This document shows, piece after piece, positions 1-12,400 of a stretch of 64,000 bases of DNA (the stretch's first letter is position 1; each line of letters opens with the position of its first letter). Source of the stretch: Ashinkailepas kermadecensis (lineage: Eukaryota; Arthropoda; Thecostraca; Neolepadidae); assembly GCA_034440615.1 (NCBI GenBank), contig JAOTOM010004291.1, positions 1 to 64,000 on the forward strand, in the 5' to 3' direction. Position numbers and translations under genes: made by a program. Under the pieces are notes generated by a model, which did not search any database, had not been told where the DNA came from, and saw nothing but the letters and a program-made list of their open reading frames with translations.

Positions 1-420
1 AACTCTGTTACATCCCACAACTTGGGCCGCCACCTCGCAAACTTGGGCCGTCGCAACACCTTGCACAACTTCGGCCACTTCCGACCACTTACCAGTGTTG
101 GAACTGGACAAGGCGGTCGCCGAGGGTTCGACCAAAGTCTCTGCAGCAGTGATCGATTTGTGAGATAGAGCGGAGTATATCACTTCCTGAACACCGAGTA
201 GATATCCTTCCAAAAGTGTATCCACATTGTGCTTCTTGATGTGTTTATGAAGTAAGTCCCCATGCTTCATTTCTAACAGTATCTCATGCATACGTATTAT
301 GTTTATGCTTACACTACGGATTGTGGCATACCAAAATATCGTGACAAAATCCCAGGCAAAGGGATTACCTATGTGTGGCCTGTTATATAATGTTATTTGT
401 TGATAACAGGGCATTGTCAT
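1..420 (-). CDS. Unrecognised partial open reading frame running off the left edge
   Basis: Read on the minus strand, one frame is open from a stop near 492 all the way to base 1, about 160 codons, and no stop is seen before the window edge. The first ATG is at 420 and later ATGs lie at 291 and 270. The part from about 270 to 1 has balanced, globular-looking composition, including HGDLLHKHIKKHNVDTLLEG. Nearer the edge it becomes Ala/Val-rich, with AQV repeated twice. A good splice donor (CTG followed by GTAAGT) sits at 100-95, so the real exon could end there instead of reading through. I do not recognise the family and see no transposon motif. It could be a host exon, an internal piece of an unknown element, or a chance frame. 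Confidence 0.35.
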   Translation of the reverse strand, partial: MTMPCYQQITLYNRPHIGNPFAWDFVTIFWYATIRSVSINIIRMHEILLEMKHGDLLHKHIKKHNVDTLLEGYLLGVQEVIYSALSHKSITAAETLVEPSATALSSSNTGKWSEVAEVVQGVATAQVCEVAAQVVGCNRV

Positions 421-483
421 CGTTATCGTTGATATAGTTATCCGTATTTTGAGTGTCTCCAAAAATAAGCGGAAAGCATACAC

Positions 484-1022
484 TTATGAGCGCTATTTGC
501 CAAAATTGAGCTTGAAGTGCTTGAGCGCAACATCATGCTCACATGGACAATTTCGACCCCCTACTCTACTCGTTTAGAAATATCACACCCAACGAAGAAC
601 CAGAGATATGTACGCTAAATGACCATCAATTTATGTCGCCCTAAAAGCTAAAAGCTAAGTCGAAGCGCCCGAATATCTAACGAACCAACGAAGAACCGAT
701 ATTTAGCACCGATCTGCAGCCACATGTAGTATGCACCATACAATATAACAAATTGCTATGCTTGTTAGTGCCAACCATGCATACCAATTTACAATGGCCA
801 CACACGTTGTAAATACACAAAACCTAAGAATAGACATACAAAAAGTACAAAGCTTGGGCTATTTTGAAGTACGGAAGATCAAGGCATGACAAGCAAATAA
901 GTATTTTGAAATACCTACATGCCAATATCTGTACAGAAATATTGGTCACAGCATACCATAACGATCTGCGGCTCTTTCTGTCCGTGGTTCCCTGGACAGT
1001 GCCGGGAATAAATAAATAAATA
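484..1022. other. Unassigned stretch ending in an AAAT-type retroelement tail
   Basis: No gene is seen here. The stretch ends at about 1007-1022 with four AAAT-like units directly after GTGCCGGG, the kind of 3' tail left by CR1- or L2-type LINEs on the plus strand. No LINE coding sequence could be read upstream, so only the tail is suggested. The TA microsatellite starts immediately after it. Confidence 0.35.
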
Positions 1023-1786
<764 letters not shown>

Positions 1787-1820
1787 GAAATCGACGGACA
1801 CCAAGACCTATTTACATTTC

Positions 1821-2204
1821 TTGTCTGACCACCCCCTGCATATCAGACAGGTCATCCCCTCACCCTCAGGACTGGCGAAGACAGCGAGACGCGTATGCAG
1901 TAGGACGGCTGACTTTCATCGCCAACTAGATACTTTGAAGGAAACACTTAGTGATACGGGATACCCCGAAATCGAAGTTGCCAGTTGGATGCAAAATGCA
2001 AACATGGTGAGTTGTCAAAATCTGCTGTCATTTAAGTGCAATCCAAAGCAAAGCAGGGCATCCCGTGGTTTTCACACCAGCTACCTTCCAGGAATTGACA
2101 AGATTCTAAGAGAGAAACAACGCATTTTGGACCGTTCACAGCAATTGAAGGAAGTATACGATGTCAAGATTTTTTACTTCTTATATAAAGAAATAAAGAC
2201 ATAA
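1821..2204 (+). pseudogene. PLE A reverse transcriptase, C-terminal (thumb) remnant
   Basis: 127-codon open frame. Residues 3-17 ([15 protein letters not shown]) and 45-52 (DTGYPEIE) fit the conserved segment after the palm of Penelope-like reverse transcriptases, where HP, IPY and RGYP motifs are spaced about 40 residues apart. Residues 85-103 (LPGIDKILREKQRILDRSQ) fit the following helical linker. The catalytic palm lies upstream and is absent because the TA repeat begins there. After about residue 108 the sequence no longer follows the family. The ATG at 1821 is only the first in frame; family resemblance continues in another frame back to 1787. Confidence 0.65.
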
Positions 2205-2280
2205 AAGATCAGTGCGACTATGAGCCACAAGGGCCCTTCTTGGTTGCACTTTTGGACACTGAACCAGTTGCCCACTAAAT

Positions 2281-3147
2281 CTGTATATCAGCCCGCCCTG
2301 GAATACAGAAAAACAAGCCCCCTATTCTTATAATGATTGTCTATGCAGTTTTTAAAGATGTTCAGTGTGTTGCTACTGACAATGGTTCCTGGTAGCTGGT
2401 TCCAGTGTTCGACTACCCTGTTGGTGAAGAAAGACTGTCTGAACCTTGTCCTGCTGTGATTAACTTTAATTTTGAATTGATGACCTCTAATTGCATCATT
2501 TCTGTTAAATTCAAACATTTCCCTGAGATATCCCTGTCCCTGACCATGAACAAATTTAAAAACCTCGATGAGATCTCCTCTCAGCCTTCTATATCTAAGT
2601 GAAAACATATTCAAATTCTTCAATCTTTCCTCATATGCCAGGTTGCCTATATGCCAGGTTGCCCATTAACCATTTGTGTTGCCCTCTTTTGTACTCTCTC
2701 TAAAAGCCAACAATTTTTCTCATAACTAGGGGACCAAGCTTGGACACAGTATTCTGAATGTGGCCTGACATATGCACAGTAAAGCTTCCTGATGACCTCC
2801 TCACTTTTGTATGACACATTCCTCTGTATTGCCCCAAGCATTCTTAGTGCCTTTTTCTTGGCTTCTTTGGTCTGTTCTGATGCCCCCAATTTTGTGTTCA
2901 AAATAACACCAAAATAAGTCCTTCTCCTGCTGAGTCACAGATAGTACTTGGCCACCCATCAAGTATGGAGCCTTCATATACTGCCTACCTACATGCATGA
3001 CTTTGCACTTATCAAAATTAAACTTCATTTGCCATTTTTAGGACCACTTCACAAGCTCGTCTAAGTCGTTCTGCAGCAAAACCTGCTCATTGTGCCCCGT
3101 TATTGCCCTAAAGATCTTCAAATCATCCGCAAATTTCAAAACCTTAC
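2281..3147 (-). pseudogene. LINE reverse transcriptase C-terminal fragment (CR1/Jockey-type), minus strand
   Basis: 5'-truncated non-LTR retrotransposon. Reading 3147 to 2281, the frames give VLKFADDLKIF (the catalytic FADD box near 3124-3135), then MKFNFDKCKVMHVG, LYCAYVRPHSEYCVQAWSP, RVQKRATQ and finally RYRRLRGDLIEVFK and RVVEHWNQLPG. This is the standard order from the palm to the C-terminus in CR1- and Jockey-related LINEs. Frameshifts near 2800 and 2640 separate the pieces. It lies in the opposite orientation inside PLE A and ends with little 3' UTR at about 2281. The endonuclease and first half of the RT are absent. Confidence 0.85.
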
Positions 3148-3790
3148 TTTATAAAAGGGACACTAATTTAAGGACATCTTGGTGTACATAAAAACGAAGC
3201 AGCTAACAGGTGGAGAACGGCCGAGGGTAAGCCAATGTGGGAAAGCCTGTACAGTTTGTAGAGTAAGATAAGATAACAGATAATATAAGATAAGATAAGA
3301 TAACAGGAGCGGGGAGAGTATGTACCTACGATCGAACTATGGGTTGCAGGTTATCGAATGTTGTATATGGGATTTGGTGCAAGGTGGGCCAGATGGTAAC
3401 CTACGTAGGTGAAACAGACGATATTTTATATCATTGGATTCAAAACCACTTGTCCAGCATCAGGTGTGATCGTAAGTACTTGGAGGTAACTTTAAACACA
3501 TGTCACTTGAAGCAGGTTGGTCACAAACGAGAGGATTTGAGGGCAGTGGGGCTCGAAAGGGTCGACAAAAATTGGTTTACATATCGCAGGATAAGAGAGC
3601 AAAGATGGGCGTGCTTACTGGGAACTTCGCAAGGTACGGGAGGCTTGAATAAGACAAGGGTGTCGACGGGATATTTTGCCAACCTGGGATGCGATAAGAC
3701 GTATTCCGTGTGGTGAGAAAAGATTGTTTGACCCTGGTATCGAGAAGACTATGGCAGTCATTGAAGAAGCTATTATAAATATGGCGAAAC
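3148..3790 (+). pseudogene. PLE A linker and GIY-YIG endonuclease remnant
   Basis: The GIY-YIG domain is the nuclease that nicks DNA during PLE integration. The open stretch 3339-3716 reads VVYGIWC, then TYVGET about ten residues on (GIW and YVG stand for GIY and YIG). AVGLE and REQRWACLLGT follow, as in the C-terminal half of this domain. Just upstream, in other frames, are YKRDTNLRTS and CGKACTVC, the linker and Cys motif that precede the nuclease in PLEs. A TAAGA-type microsatellite at 3265-3302 and frameshifts break the frame, so this is a dead copy. Confidence 0.7.
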
Positions 3791-3825
3791 GTCCGAGAAG
3801 GCTGAGTATTATGGAGTTATTTATT

Positions 3826-3850
3826 ATCATTATTATTATTGTTATTATGA

Positions 3851-3925
<75 letters not shown>
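3826..3925. repeat. ATT then TA microsatellite
   Basis: ATT/ATC-type triplets (3822-3850) pass into about 70 bp of TA repeat (3853-3924). They mark the 3' limit of PLE A. Confidence 0.95.
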
Positions 3926-3928
<3 letters not shown>

Positions 3929-4751
3929 ATCCTGCAAGCGGGCGCAGCCACCTCCACACCCAGGGCTATGATCTTTATCAGAGGCCACAACTGATGACAG
4001 ACGCAGAGCTAAGATGTGGATCGACCTGCACTGACGCTAGGCGGGATCGTCGTCAGAGGTCAGTTGACCTCTGTGTGGTGCGTGGTGTCTTCGTTGACGT
4101 CTTCCTTCTGCTAAAGCGTTACATTTTACGTCGGCATCGGCATTTGGGGACAATGCATGAATATTACTGCTCCATTTTTGGGCACTTACGCGATGAACAG
4201 CTGCCTGATTGGCAGCACTAGTTGGTTCTCTGATCTGGTTCTTCTGGAGTTTGGGGGAAGAATTGCTAACACGTACATCGGGAATACCCCCCCCCCCATA
4301 CTGAGAAACAGCGGCTTACTCTGGAACCAACGTGTCGAGAGAGGGTTGTCGCCGAGTGGCGACGAAGATATCACTAGTTGACAGCTGGATACTTGAATAA
4401 CACCAGACAGCTGGATACTTTGGGAGCCAGCCACTTTAGCTTAGCTTGGGGCAATAATGCATCCATCTCAACCAGACAATATTTACCAATTTATCTACTT
4501 TGCCAGAGACCATATCGACAGCAAACGAAAGCACCGTTACCGTCATCTGACTGGCGCCAATATAGTACACCGGTGAAAGTAACTTGTGATGAACAGTGGC
4601 ATGGCGGGTATAGCGGGTAGGATTTACATCGCGATATGTGGGATGAGACACACACTGGGGAGGCTGTTGGGCCACATAGATTTGACTGACTCGCCTTAGG
4701 CCGAAACACCGAGCCAGCCACCCAAGGCGAGTTTCCATTCCATCCATTCGG
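3926..4751. other. Unassigned stretch
   Basis: About 825 bp with several short open frames on both strands but no recognisable domain, start context or repeat partner in the window. A short repeat, GACAGCTGGATACTT, occurs twice at 4380 and 4410. I see no gene. Confidence 0.4.
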
Positions 4752-4885
4752 ACTCATATATATTGCTGGTTAAAGGTCACTGCCGCTTTGCTGTTGTTTA
4801 GATTCTTTGAGGTGACTTCGATTCTTCTTATAATGGTTTTGTGTTCGCATTCGTGCTGACTCAAAGCGGTGCCGAAGCTCATATG
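4752..4885 (-). mobile_element. PLE B inverted arm, distal piece
   Basis: Bases 4772-4883 are the reverse complement of about 7811-7920 (start of the PLE B N-terminal frame), with only scattered differences. They connect to the rest of the inverted arm at 6367 once the LINE 4886-6366 is skipped: CTCAT on the left and AATCAG on the right rejoin to the continuous sequence seen at 7805-7816 and 15125-15138. Confidence 0.8.
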
Positions 4886-6366
4886 AATTCGTGTCAAAGA
4901 GGTCCTGTGTGACGAACCTGTGCGAACTGTTGGCGTATGCCACTTCGGCTCTGGAGAAAAAACAACAACTTGATATAATTTATACTGATTTTAGTTCCGC
5001 GTTTCAAAGTGTTGATCATCGACTTCTGCTTCACAAATTGGAAAATTCGTACGGCATTTCTGGCCCAGTTCTCTCACTTTTTAGATCGTACTTCATGAAC
5101 AGACGCCAACGTGTGCTTGTCAACGGTTTGACGTCAGGATGGTCCCAGGTACTGAGCGGGGTTGCAGAGGGTTCCCTGTTGGGCCCGAGCCTCTTCCTGG
5201 CCTTCATCAACGATCTTCCCAACGTTTTAGAATCGTCTTGCCTTCTGTACTGTGACGATCTCAAAATTTTCCGTACAATCAAGGGCCAGGAAGACTGCAT
5301 CGGGTTACAGCGTGATCTAAATTATCTGGAAAATTGGTGCAAAACCTGGAAACTGACCCTGTGTACCAACAAGTGCTTTTATTTTCGAGTCACTCTCAAA
5401 ACTCAACCATTGCCTATACGTTTTCAGATTGGATCAGCTCAACTCGAATTAGTAACACATGTACGAGATCTCGGCATCATTCTTGACACCAAATTAACTT
5501 TTTCGCATCACATCGACTCCATCGTCATAAGGGGAAATAGAGCCTTGGGCCTCTTAATCCGTAGCTTACAGGGGATTAGAGGCAACTACAGCAAGACAGC
5601 TGTAGTAGTGGCCTACTACGCCAACGTAAGGTCCATACTCGAGTACGGAAGCGTAGTGTGTGCGGGAGCGGCGCGCGCTCACCTAGATCGGCTGGAGCGC
5701 ATCCAACACAAATTCTTGGCTTTTCTGGCAGGAACCAGGCGTGACAGGTACAACCTAGGAAATTACGATGAACTCTGTCAAAAATACAACGTAACGAAAC
5801 TGTCTGGGAGGAGAGAGCTACTCGATTTGTCGTTCTTTCACGGGCTGCTGAACGGCCGCTGCGAGAGTCCGCTCCTCCTAGGCAGGTTTCCGCTCCGCGT
5901 CGCGTCTCGTCGGACCAGAAGCGTCGACCTGTTTGCGGTGCCCCGTGCCCGCGTCAACGCTATTGCAACCAGCCTGTTCTCCCGCTTACCCCGAGCTGCG
6001 AACGCATTAACCGCCGTACAGCCAGCACTGGATATGTTTCGGGACTCCAGACGCACTATGTTTGCATTCCTACATGCAACTGCTGTAGGGTGATTGTAGT
6101 GTTTCGTCACACATCTGTACGAGATCTTAGCATAAACATTCTCACCTCTTTCATCAGGCCATAATTATATATCGTACATGTTCATTTTTTACTGTATTGT
6201 TTTTAGCCAGTCACCATTTTACCATTCTGAAGTAGCGTGTCACGGGTGGGCGGCGTGTGTGAGTGTATGTATGAGGACCACCATAATTGGGGCACTGTTC
6301 CTGTGTGTGGCAAATCGAATTAAAAAAAAAAATAATAATAATAAGAAAAAAAGAATAATAATCAGC
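4886..6366 (+). pseudogene. LINE reverse transcriptase with 3' UTR, 5'-truncated (Jockey/CR1-type)
   Basis: A 400-codon open frame (4891-6093) covers RT fingers to C-terminus. YTDFSSAF is at residues 31-38, SGVAEGS at 89-95 (family: SGVPQGS), the catalytic box YCDD at 120-123 (family usually FADD/YADD), then RDLGIILDTKLTF and ILEYGSVVCAGAA. There is no ATG: the frame simply enters from the truncation point with GTG, so it is a fragment with no start of its own. No stop codon or frameshift interrupts it, so the insertion is fairly young. Downstream is about 250 bp of 3' UTR and an A-rich AAT tail (6321-6364). It is inserted in the inverted arm of PLE B. YCDD keeps both aspartates but is an uncommon variant. 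Confidence 0.88.
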
Positions 6367-6411
6367 AAAGATATCTGGCTTAAAGAACGCATAGTTTATG
6401 TCCTCCATGTC

Positions 6412-6442
6412 GACGTTTCGTCAGTTCACATGACATCATCAG
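6412..6442 (-). ncRNA. Hammerhead-type ribozyme motif (PLE B, inverted copy)
   Basis: On the minus strand: CTGATGA, a stem II hairpin (TGTCA/TGAC around a GTGAA-type loop), then GAAACGTC. These are the conserved hammerhead core segments. After GAAA there is only ACGT before the cleavage base C, so stem III has no loop. PLE-associated hammerhead variants with such shortened, self-complementary stem III are known and are reported to act as dimers. Stem I pairing is weak here. Confidence 0.65.
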
Positions 6443-6753
6443 GAACAAGCGCAGATTGTTAACGAAATCACACAGGTAATACGTTTAAGTTACACCAATC
6501 ATAGTGAAGGTACAAGAGTCGAAGTCGCGTATATAGAAATCGAATGCGAGTATCGTCTAGTACGCGTAAGCGTTCACTCGCAATAATTAGGTTACCACAG
6601 TATCGGTCAGTTTATTTTCCAACACGCTGAGAAATGCGCGTGTGAAACATATTTGGGTGACATCACACAGAAGAAAAATAACCACAATGTTGGTCGCTAT
6701 TCACAAGGTCACGCCAAAAACACTCCCTATTTGGGCTTTAGGGTCACAATCGA

Positions 6754-7087
6754 TCATCTTGGCCCCAAGGGTGATCCGTCATACAGCGACAGAGTACCTC
6801 GCGCATTGACCTGCCGGTTTATAGCCGGGTCTCTTTCGCGTATGTATATGGCCTCTAGTATGCGAAGGCGTCTTGGCTCGTGTGATCTGGCGATGATAGT
6901 GGCATTGTCAACCATTTGTTGTCTCGTGACGCATATGTCGTGGTGTGTGTTCGTATGCATTTGTGGGCCGCCGCTCTGCAAGTGCATGGTGATACGCCTG
7001 CTGAGTGAGGGTGTTTTCATTCCAATGTAACTGCTATCTGAGCGGAGCGCACAGTCTCCAATAGTGCATTTGTATTGATAGATTACA
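6754..7087 (-). pseudogene. PLE B GIY-YIG endonuclease, inverted copy
   Basis: Minus-strand nuclease domain. VIYQYKC supplies the GIY-like strand, then SYIGM the YIG strand; SLSRRITMHL carries the catalytic arginine, and RILEAIYIRERDPAINRQ carries the glutamate and the conserved C-terminal segment. About 90% of bases match the plus-strand copies at 7089 and 14430. The copy starts abruptly at 7087, where it meets the plus-strand copy head-to-head, so the RT part was never present or was lost. It is followed on the minus strand by the 3' region with a hammerhead-like motif (6412-6442). Confidence 0.85.
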
Positions 7088-7088
7088 T

Positions 7089-7343
7089 ATATTGGAGACT
7101 GTGCGCTCCGTTCAGATAGCAATTACTTTGGGATGACAAAAACTTCACTCTGCAGGCGTATCACAATGCACTTGCAGAGCGGCGGCCCACAAACGCATAC
7201 GAACATACACCAAGACACATGCGTCACGAGACAACAAATTATTGACAATACCACGATCATCGCCAGATCACACGAGCCAAGACGCCTTCACATACTAGAG
7301 GCCATATACATAGGCGAAATAGACCCGGCTATAAACCGGTAGG
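7089..7343 (+). pseudogene. PLE B GIY-YIG endonuclease, upstream tandem copy (partial)
   Basis: Plus-strand nuclease fragment beginning at the head-to-head junction, so the GIY strand is missing. CRRITMHLQSGGPQTHTNIH and HILEAIYIGEIDPAINR are readable; the glutamate is retained. The R/E motif RERDP of the other copies is IGEIDP here, and NRQ is cut by a stop (NR then TAG), so this copy is decayed. It forms the front of the pseudo-LTR-like unit ahead of the N-terminal ORF. Confidence 0.8.
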
Positions 7344-7714
7344 TCAATGCGCGAGGTACTCTGTCGCTGTATGACGGATCACCCCTGGGGCCAAAATGAT
7401 CGATTGTGACCCTAAAGCCAAAATAGGGAGTGTTTTTCGCGTGGCCTTGTGAATAGCGACCAACATTATGGTTATTTTTCTTCTATGTGATGTCACCCAA
7501 ATATGCTTCCCACGCGCATTTCTCAGTGTGTTGGAAAATGAACTGACCGATATGTACTGTGGTAACCTAATTATTGCGAGTGAACGCTTACGCATACTAC
7601 ACGGTACTCGCATTCGATTTCTATATACGCGACTTCGACCCTTGTACCTTCACTATGATTGGTGTAACTTAAACGCATTACCTGTGTGATTTCGTTAACT
7701 ATCTTCGCTTGTTC

Positions 7715-7745
7715 CTGATGATGTCATGTGAAATGACTAAACGTC
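7715..7745 (+). ncRNA. Hammerhead-type ribozyme motif with a mutated core (PLE B)
   Basis: CTGATGA, stem II GTCAT/ATGAC, then TAAACGTC. The invariant G of the GAAA segment is T here, so this copy is expected to be inactive. It lies just upstream of the N-terminal ORF of the plus-strand copy. Confidence 0.6.
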
Positions 7746-7810
7746 GACATGGAGGACATAAACAAACTATGCGTTCTTTAAGCCTGCTCTTTAATATATC
7801 TTTACTGATT

Positions 7811-8938
7811 ATGAGCTTCGGCACCATTTTGAGTCAGCACGAATGCCAGCACAAACCCATTATAAGAAGAATCGAAGCCACATCAAAGAAACTAATCAAC
7901 AGCAAAGCCGCAGTGACCTTTAACGAGCAATGCATATTAATTAAACTGCATCCAAACTACATGAATATAAGAGTCCACAACGAAGCAGTGCGGCAGAGTG
8001 GCATTACACACGATTGCAGTAGAAATCTAGTGCTACACGAGATCGAACAAAAAGAGAAGATAATAAACCTGCTTGAACATCGTCTTGAGGATGAAAAGGC
8101 TGAATATTCACAACTGGACATCAGTGAGAGATTCCGGGCGTCGACAGATGCTGCACTCGAACGTGAGTTCTATCACCACCGGCAGGTGGCGACAAACAGA
8201 ATACAGAAGAAACTATGCACTCTGTATGGGGGGTGGGTGCCTCTCCCCGAGGAGAAGGATGTGTACATCAACTTGTCGCAGCTCCAGCTCACCCGAGAAC
8301 AAAGAGAACTTCTGAACCTTGGGGTTCATTTTCATTTTTCCCCTGTGGCCTCATCCAAAGAAAAGAAAGCCGAGTTGGAGATCCTGTACCAAGACGCCCT
8401 AAAGCTGAAGAGGCAAGGGAAGATTGACATCGATCCTGATTTTCAAGAGCACCTGTTGGCGGTAAGGACAAAAAATAAGGAGAAGATGGCCAAACCTTCC
8501 CTTCCGCCCACTTGCGACGCGCGGCGAAAGAACTACGGGAGAACAAGGATATCGGCATCCGCAAAGCTGGTAAGTCAGCCATGTATGTAATTATGGACAA
8601 AGCAGACTATGATGAAAAACTCAGTGTAATCTTGAGCGATAATACCAAGTACCAAATGATAACACGTAATCTTATAGATAAGCTCAAGAAAAAAGCAAAC
8701 GACCTGATCCCTATGGCTAACACGCATATTAAAGGTGAGAAGCTACGTAAGCAACAGGCGATTATGCCCCTGGATATTTGTATGGGAATCCAAAGATCCA
8801 CAAAACCGGCTATCCCCTACGACCGATAATCTCGCAGATCCCACTCTCCACTTATCACGTGGCGAAGTACTTAAACCAGGTACCCGCGCCGTTTGTGCCA
8901 CAAACGTTCTCTTTACGATCTCCCGCCGAATTCATTGA
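7811..8938 (+). pseudogene. PLE B N-terminal ORF and reverse transcriptase fingers
   Basis: Start taken as the ATG at 7811, since MSFGTIL recurs in the 15 kb copy and the sequence upstream is shared 3' region; an in-frame ATG at 7709 also exists. The first frame (to 8590) has a charged, helical N-terminus and then VYINLSQLQLTREQRELLNL, typical of the region before the RT in PLEs. The RT fingers continue in a second frame from about 8530 (ENKDIGIRKAGKSAMYVIMD) and a third from about 8770 (YGNPKIHKTGYPLRPIISQI). So there are two frameshifts. The PLE sequence stops at 8938 after EFIDL, where the Harbinger transposon begins. The palm with the catalytic aspartates is missing. Confidence 0.8.
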
Positions 8939-9409
8939 CCTGGGCCCAGTTTCATCAATGTTACGATTTCACGATTTCACGATTCAGCAGCTTTTTTTGT
9001 GCGTTTAACGTGATTTCCAGTTTCACCCAAAAAAAATCTACGATTTTCAAAAAAAATCACGCTTTCAAAAACACGCACACAATTTTACGATTTCACGACT
9101 CAAAAACTACGAATCAATGCATGTCTAGTTTCATCAAACCTTAGTGGTGGGAGAATTTCAACGAAATGACGGCATGCAAATGATGCTCAACATGACAAGC
9201 GTAACATTGTGATTTCATTGTGATTTTGGCAACAGACGTGTGAGGAGATGGGCTGCATAGGAGACAATTGATTCATCAGTGGTCATTGAGCTTTGCCAGT
9301 TGTTGTTTGTTGTTGTTAATCCAGTTTTAGTGTCGTTTATTGTTGGTTTAGTGTTAACTTAGTCTTAGTGTAGTGTTATTGTTCAAGTATTGTTGTTAGT
9401 GTTGTCGTC

Positions 9410-12400
9410 ATGGACATGCTGGAGTTAGGCATTTGGGGTGAAGAAGGGGTGGCCCCAGATAGGCACAACAGGAGGAGAATCTTTCGGTGCAAGACCAATT
9501 TTCATTTCGGTGCTGCAGAGTAAGACTGATGAAATATCGGTATTTGCAGCTTTGCTACATAATTAAGTCTTCACATACCTACACAATATGCTTTCTATCC
9601 AACTAACAAATGTGTTGCAAACTTACCAAATTCAATTATGACTAAAGAAGAATCTACCTTGCATGTGTTTAACTTTGTGCATCTCAATTTGAATAAGGTT
9701 CACACTAAACAATGTGCAAACAAGTGTGGATCTTAAATATGTGATGAGTAGGTGCCTACCTACCTATGTGTATGCAATGTTTTTTTAAAAGTGCATTCTC
9801 ACATCACTCTGTACATACCCAGGATGCGCTTCAGGGTTCTGCCCCAAACGGCAAAGCACCTCATCCAGCTGTTGGGGCCAGCACTACGGCCAACTACTGC
9901 CCGCAGCCATGCACTACAGGTGCATGAGAAAGTACTCCTCTTCTTGAGGTCAGTCATAATTGATTTTTCAAGTTTTTTTTCCCAAAATCCACTTGCCATT
10001 CACTAACAGTTACGACAAAACATTTATTTCCACACAATAACGATGGCTCGCTTGTCTATTCCAGGTTTCTGGCCGCTGGGGCCTTTTATCAGGTTGTTGG
10101 GGATGCGCACGGCCCCAGCAAGGCCACTGTGTGCAGGACGGTGCACGCAGTGTGCCTCCTGATCGTGAACACCCTGCACAGTGCCATCCGCTGGCCGCAA
10201 ACACAGATACAGTGTCTGCAGCTTCAGAGACAATTTCACGCCATTGCCGGCGTTCCGGATGTTGTAGGTAGGTAATTATTTAGAAGCAAAGCGCAAAAAG
10301 CGTACGCGGGACCCCACACCCACCCAACCAGCGCCAAAAAGATGGCGGCGCCACATGTAAACAACATGTGGCCGATTTGGATCCCGCCCCTCCTGCGTAT
10401 TTGCGCATGCGCTGCAGAGGCAAGCCCATGTTAAACGTTAAAGGTATATAAAGGTAAAAGTACACCCAAACGGTTAACTTCACGGACACCAGTGCCAACG
10501 TCGAACGTTGATCGAGGTGCCACTCACTCGGAGTGTCCCGTGGCATCTTATCTCAAGTAACGTCTTCCTAAGGGAGGGGGCGGGATCGGACAGTGCAGGC
10601 CATAAAGAGGGGGGGGGAGGACACCATGGTGGTGGTGGTGGTGGGGGAGGGACACCAAGGTGGTGGGGGTGGGGGCTCTCGACATGTGTCGACAAACAGA
10701 GCAGAAAAGGCCACCGCACCATTGAAGTTCATGCCCCCGGAAACACCATGGTTGGTGTTGTGGTCAAAAGGCCTCTTTCATCACCGTATAATCGGAGCAT
10801 CCATTCATATTTCGTCCTCAGGCTGTGTGGATGGCACCCACATCCGGATACCTGTGCCGGTGGCCGACGATGACGTTTACATCAACAGACACCATCAGAC
10901 ATCATTAAACGTCATGGCCGTCAGTGGTCCGGGTCGTGAGCTGCTGCACCTCTCGGTGCACGCGCCCGGCCGCTGGCACGACTCCCGTGTAATGCGCACT
11001 TCGGACCTGCCCAATCTGTGAGCGAAGTATTGTGTCAAGTCAGTGACGTAGCCGAGGACGGGTCAGAGTCCCCGTTCACACCAGGGAATATTTACCATTT
11101 AAGGAGGGTAGCGCCAGTGCTACCTAGCCCTTTTGTTGTACACTCAGCCCTCTGGCTTTTGGTCCACTAAACAGCACTTCCTTTTCCCCTGTGAATGCAT
11201 TTTTGATTGTTATTGCATTATCATGTAGTTATCGTGCACCGGGCGGGTCATTGCACCCGCCTAGTTTTCAGTGCTGCTGCCATGACCTCTGTTGTGCGCT
11301 CTTAAGTCAGTTGTCCTGACTATTAACTCGGGGGGGGGGGGGTGATATGCGCCCCCCACTCCCACCCCACCCTAAGGTTTTCCGCGCATAAGGAAAGAAC
11401 GGCCCGCGGTAGCGCCCCCTAGTATCAACCCCCCTCGAGACGGGGTGTGAGGATCTGACCGGGAAGGGTTAATGTATATTTTCAAATTACATATTTTTTT
11501 CCAGGATGTCAGCCGAACGGCCGGTTAGCAGGGCAGGGGCCTTATCCTGGGCGATTCCGGCTACCCCCTCCTGCTATGGCTGATGATGCCATTTGACCGC
11601 CCAACAACGGACGTGGAGAAGAGGTACGGCCAAGGCCAACATTATACGTGCCACCAATTATTAAAAGAATGCTCTCGCATAATGGAAGGAATGGCGGATG
11701 GATGGCACGGCGGATTGGATCAGCCCGAGCTCTTGTGGACGAATGGTCTGAGGATGACCGCGTAAAGCAATTTAACTCGGCTTAATTGAGAAACCTTTTT
11801 TCAAGGCCCCGATCCGTGGTTATCCGTCGTTCTGCTTCATTGCACACCACGAATGCACATTTTCCCAGGTACAATGACGCTCATGCCAAGACGAGGGTAC
11901 GAGTAGAACAACTATTCGGCATCCTGAAGCGCCGTTTTCCGGTCGTGGACGGGAAGCAGCTTCGCGTCCACGACATTCGTTTCGCCGTCCAGATAGTGTC
12001 GTAAGTCTAAGTAGAGTTCATATTGAATACTTACAATAAGGTAGCTTAGAGGTACCAGGAATTTAGCGTTGTATGCTTTTGGGAGATCACCCCACCCCCA
12101 CTCCCGGCTAGCTTTCCCCACCAACTATTTAACCTTTCAGCATGGACCATATGTGGTATGCCCTCAAATCCATGTTTGGGCCCGCCCAGTGCCCTCGCGT
12201 GTTGTACGACATAAAATTGTGGTAGGACATAAGTTGTTGGTGCTTCACAGAGCATGTGGCATCATGCAAAACATATGTCTCGCCGGCGGGGACAACGCAG
12301 ACCCTGTCTGATGAGCCGGCGGCTAACGGCGAAGTGCCGGCTGGCGCGGTGGACGTTGCGCCTGCCGGAGAAGAAGCTCCGGCAACACTGCGGGCGCGCG

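Larger units (their letters stand above)
1787..3830 (+). mobile_element. Penelope-like element A, 5'-truncated and split by a LINE
   Basis: Two blocks of one Penelope-like retroelement (PLE) lie on either side of a minus-strand LINE. Left block (1787-2204): end of the reverse transcriptase, with [24 protein letters not shown] and a later GYPEIEV, matching the order seen in PLE thumb regions. Right block (3148-3780): YKRDTNLRTS, the Cys pair CGKACTVC, then a GIY-YIG nuclease. Frameshifts occur near 1820 and 3195. The 5' part is missing at the TA microsatellite, and the 3' end passes into ATT and TA repeats at about 3825. The gap between blocks is filled by the LINE at 2281-3147, so that LINE is younger. 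Confidence 0.75.
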
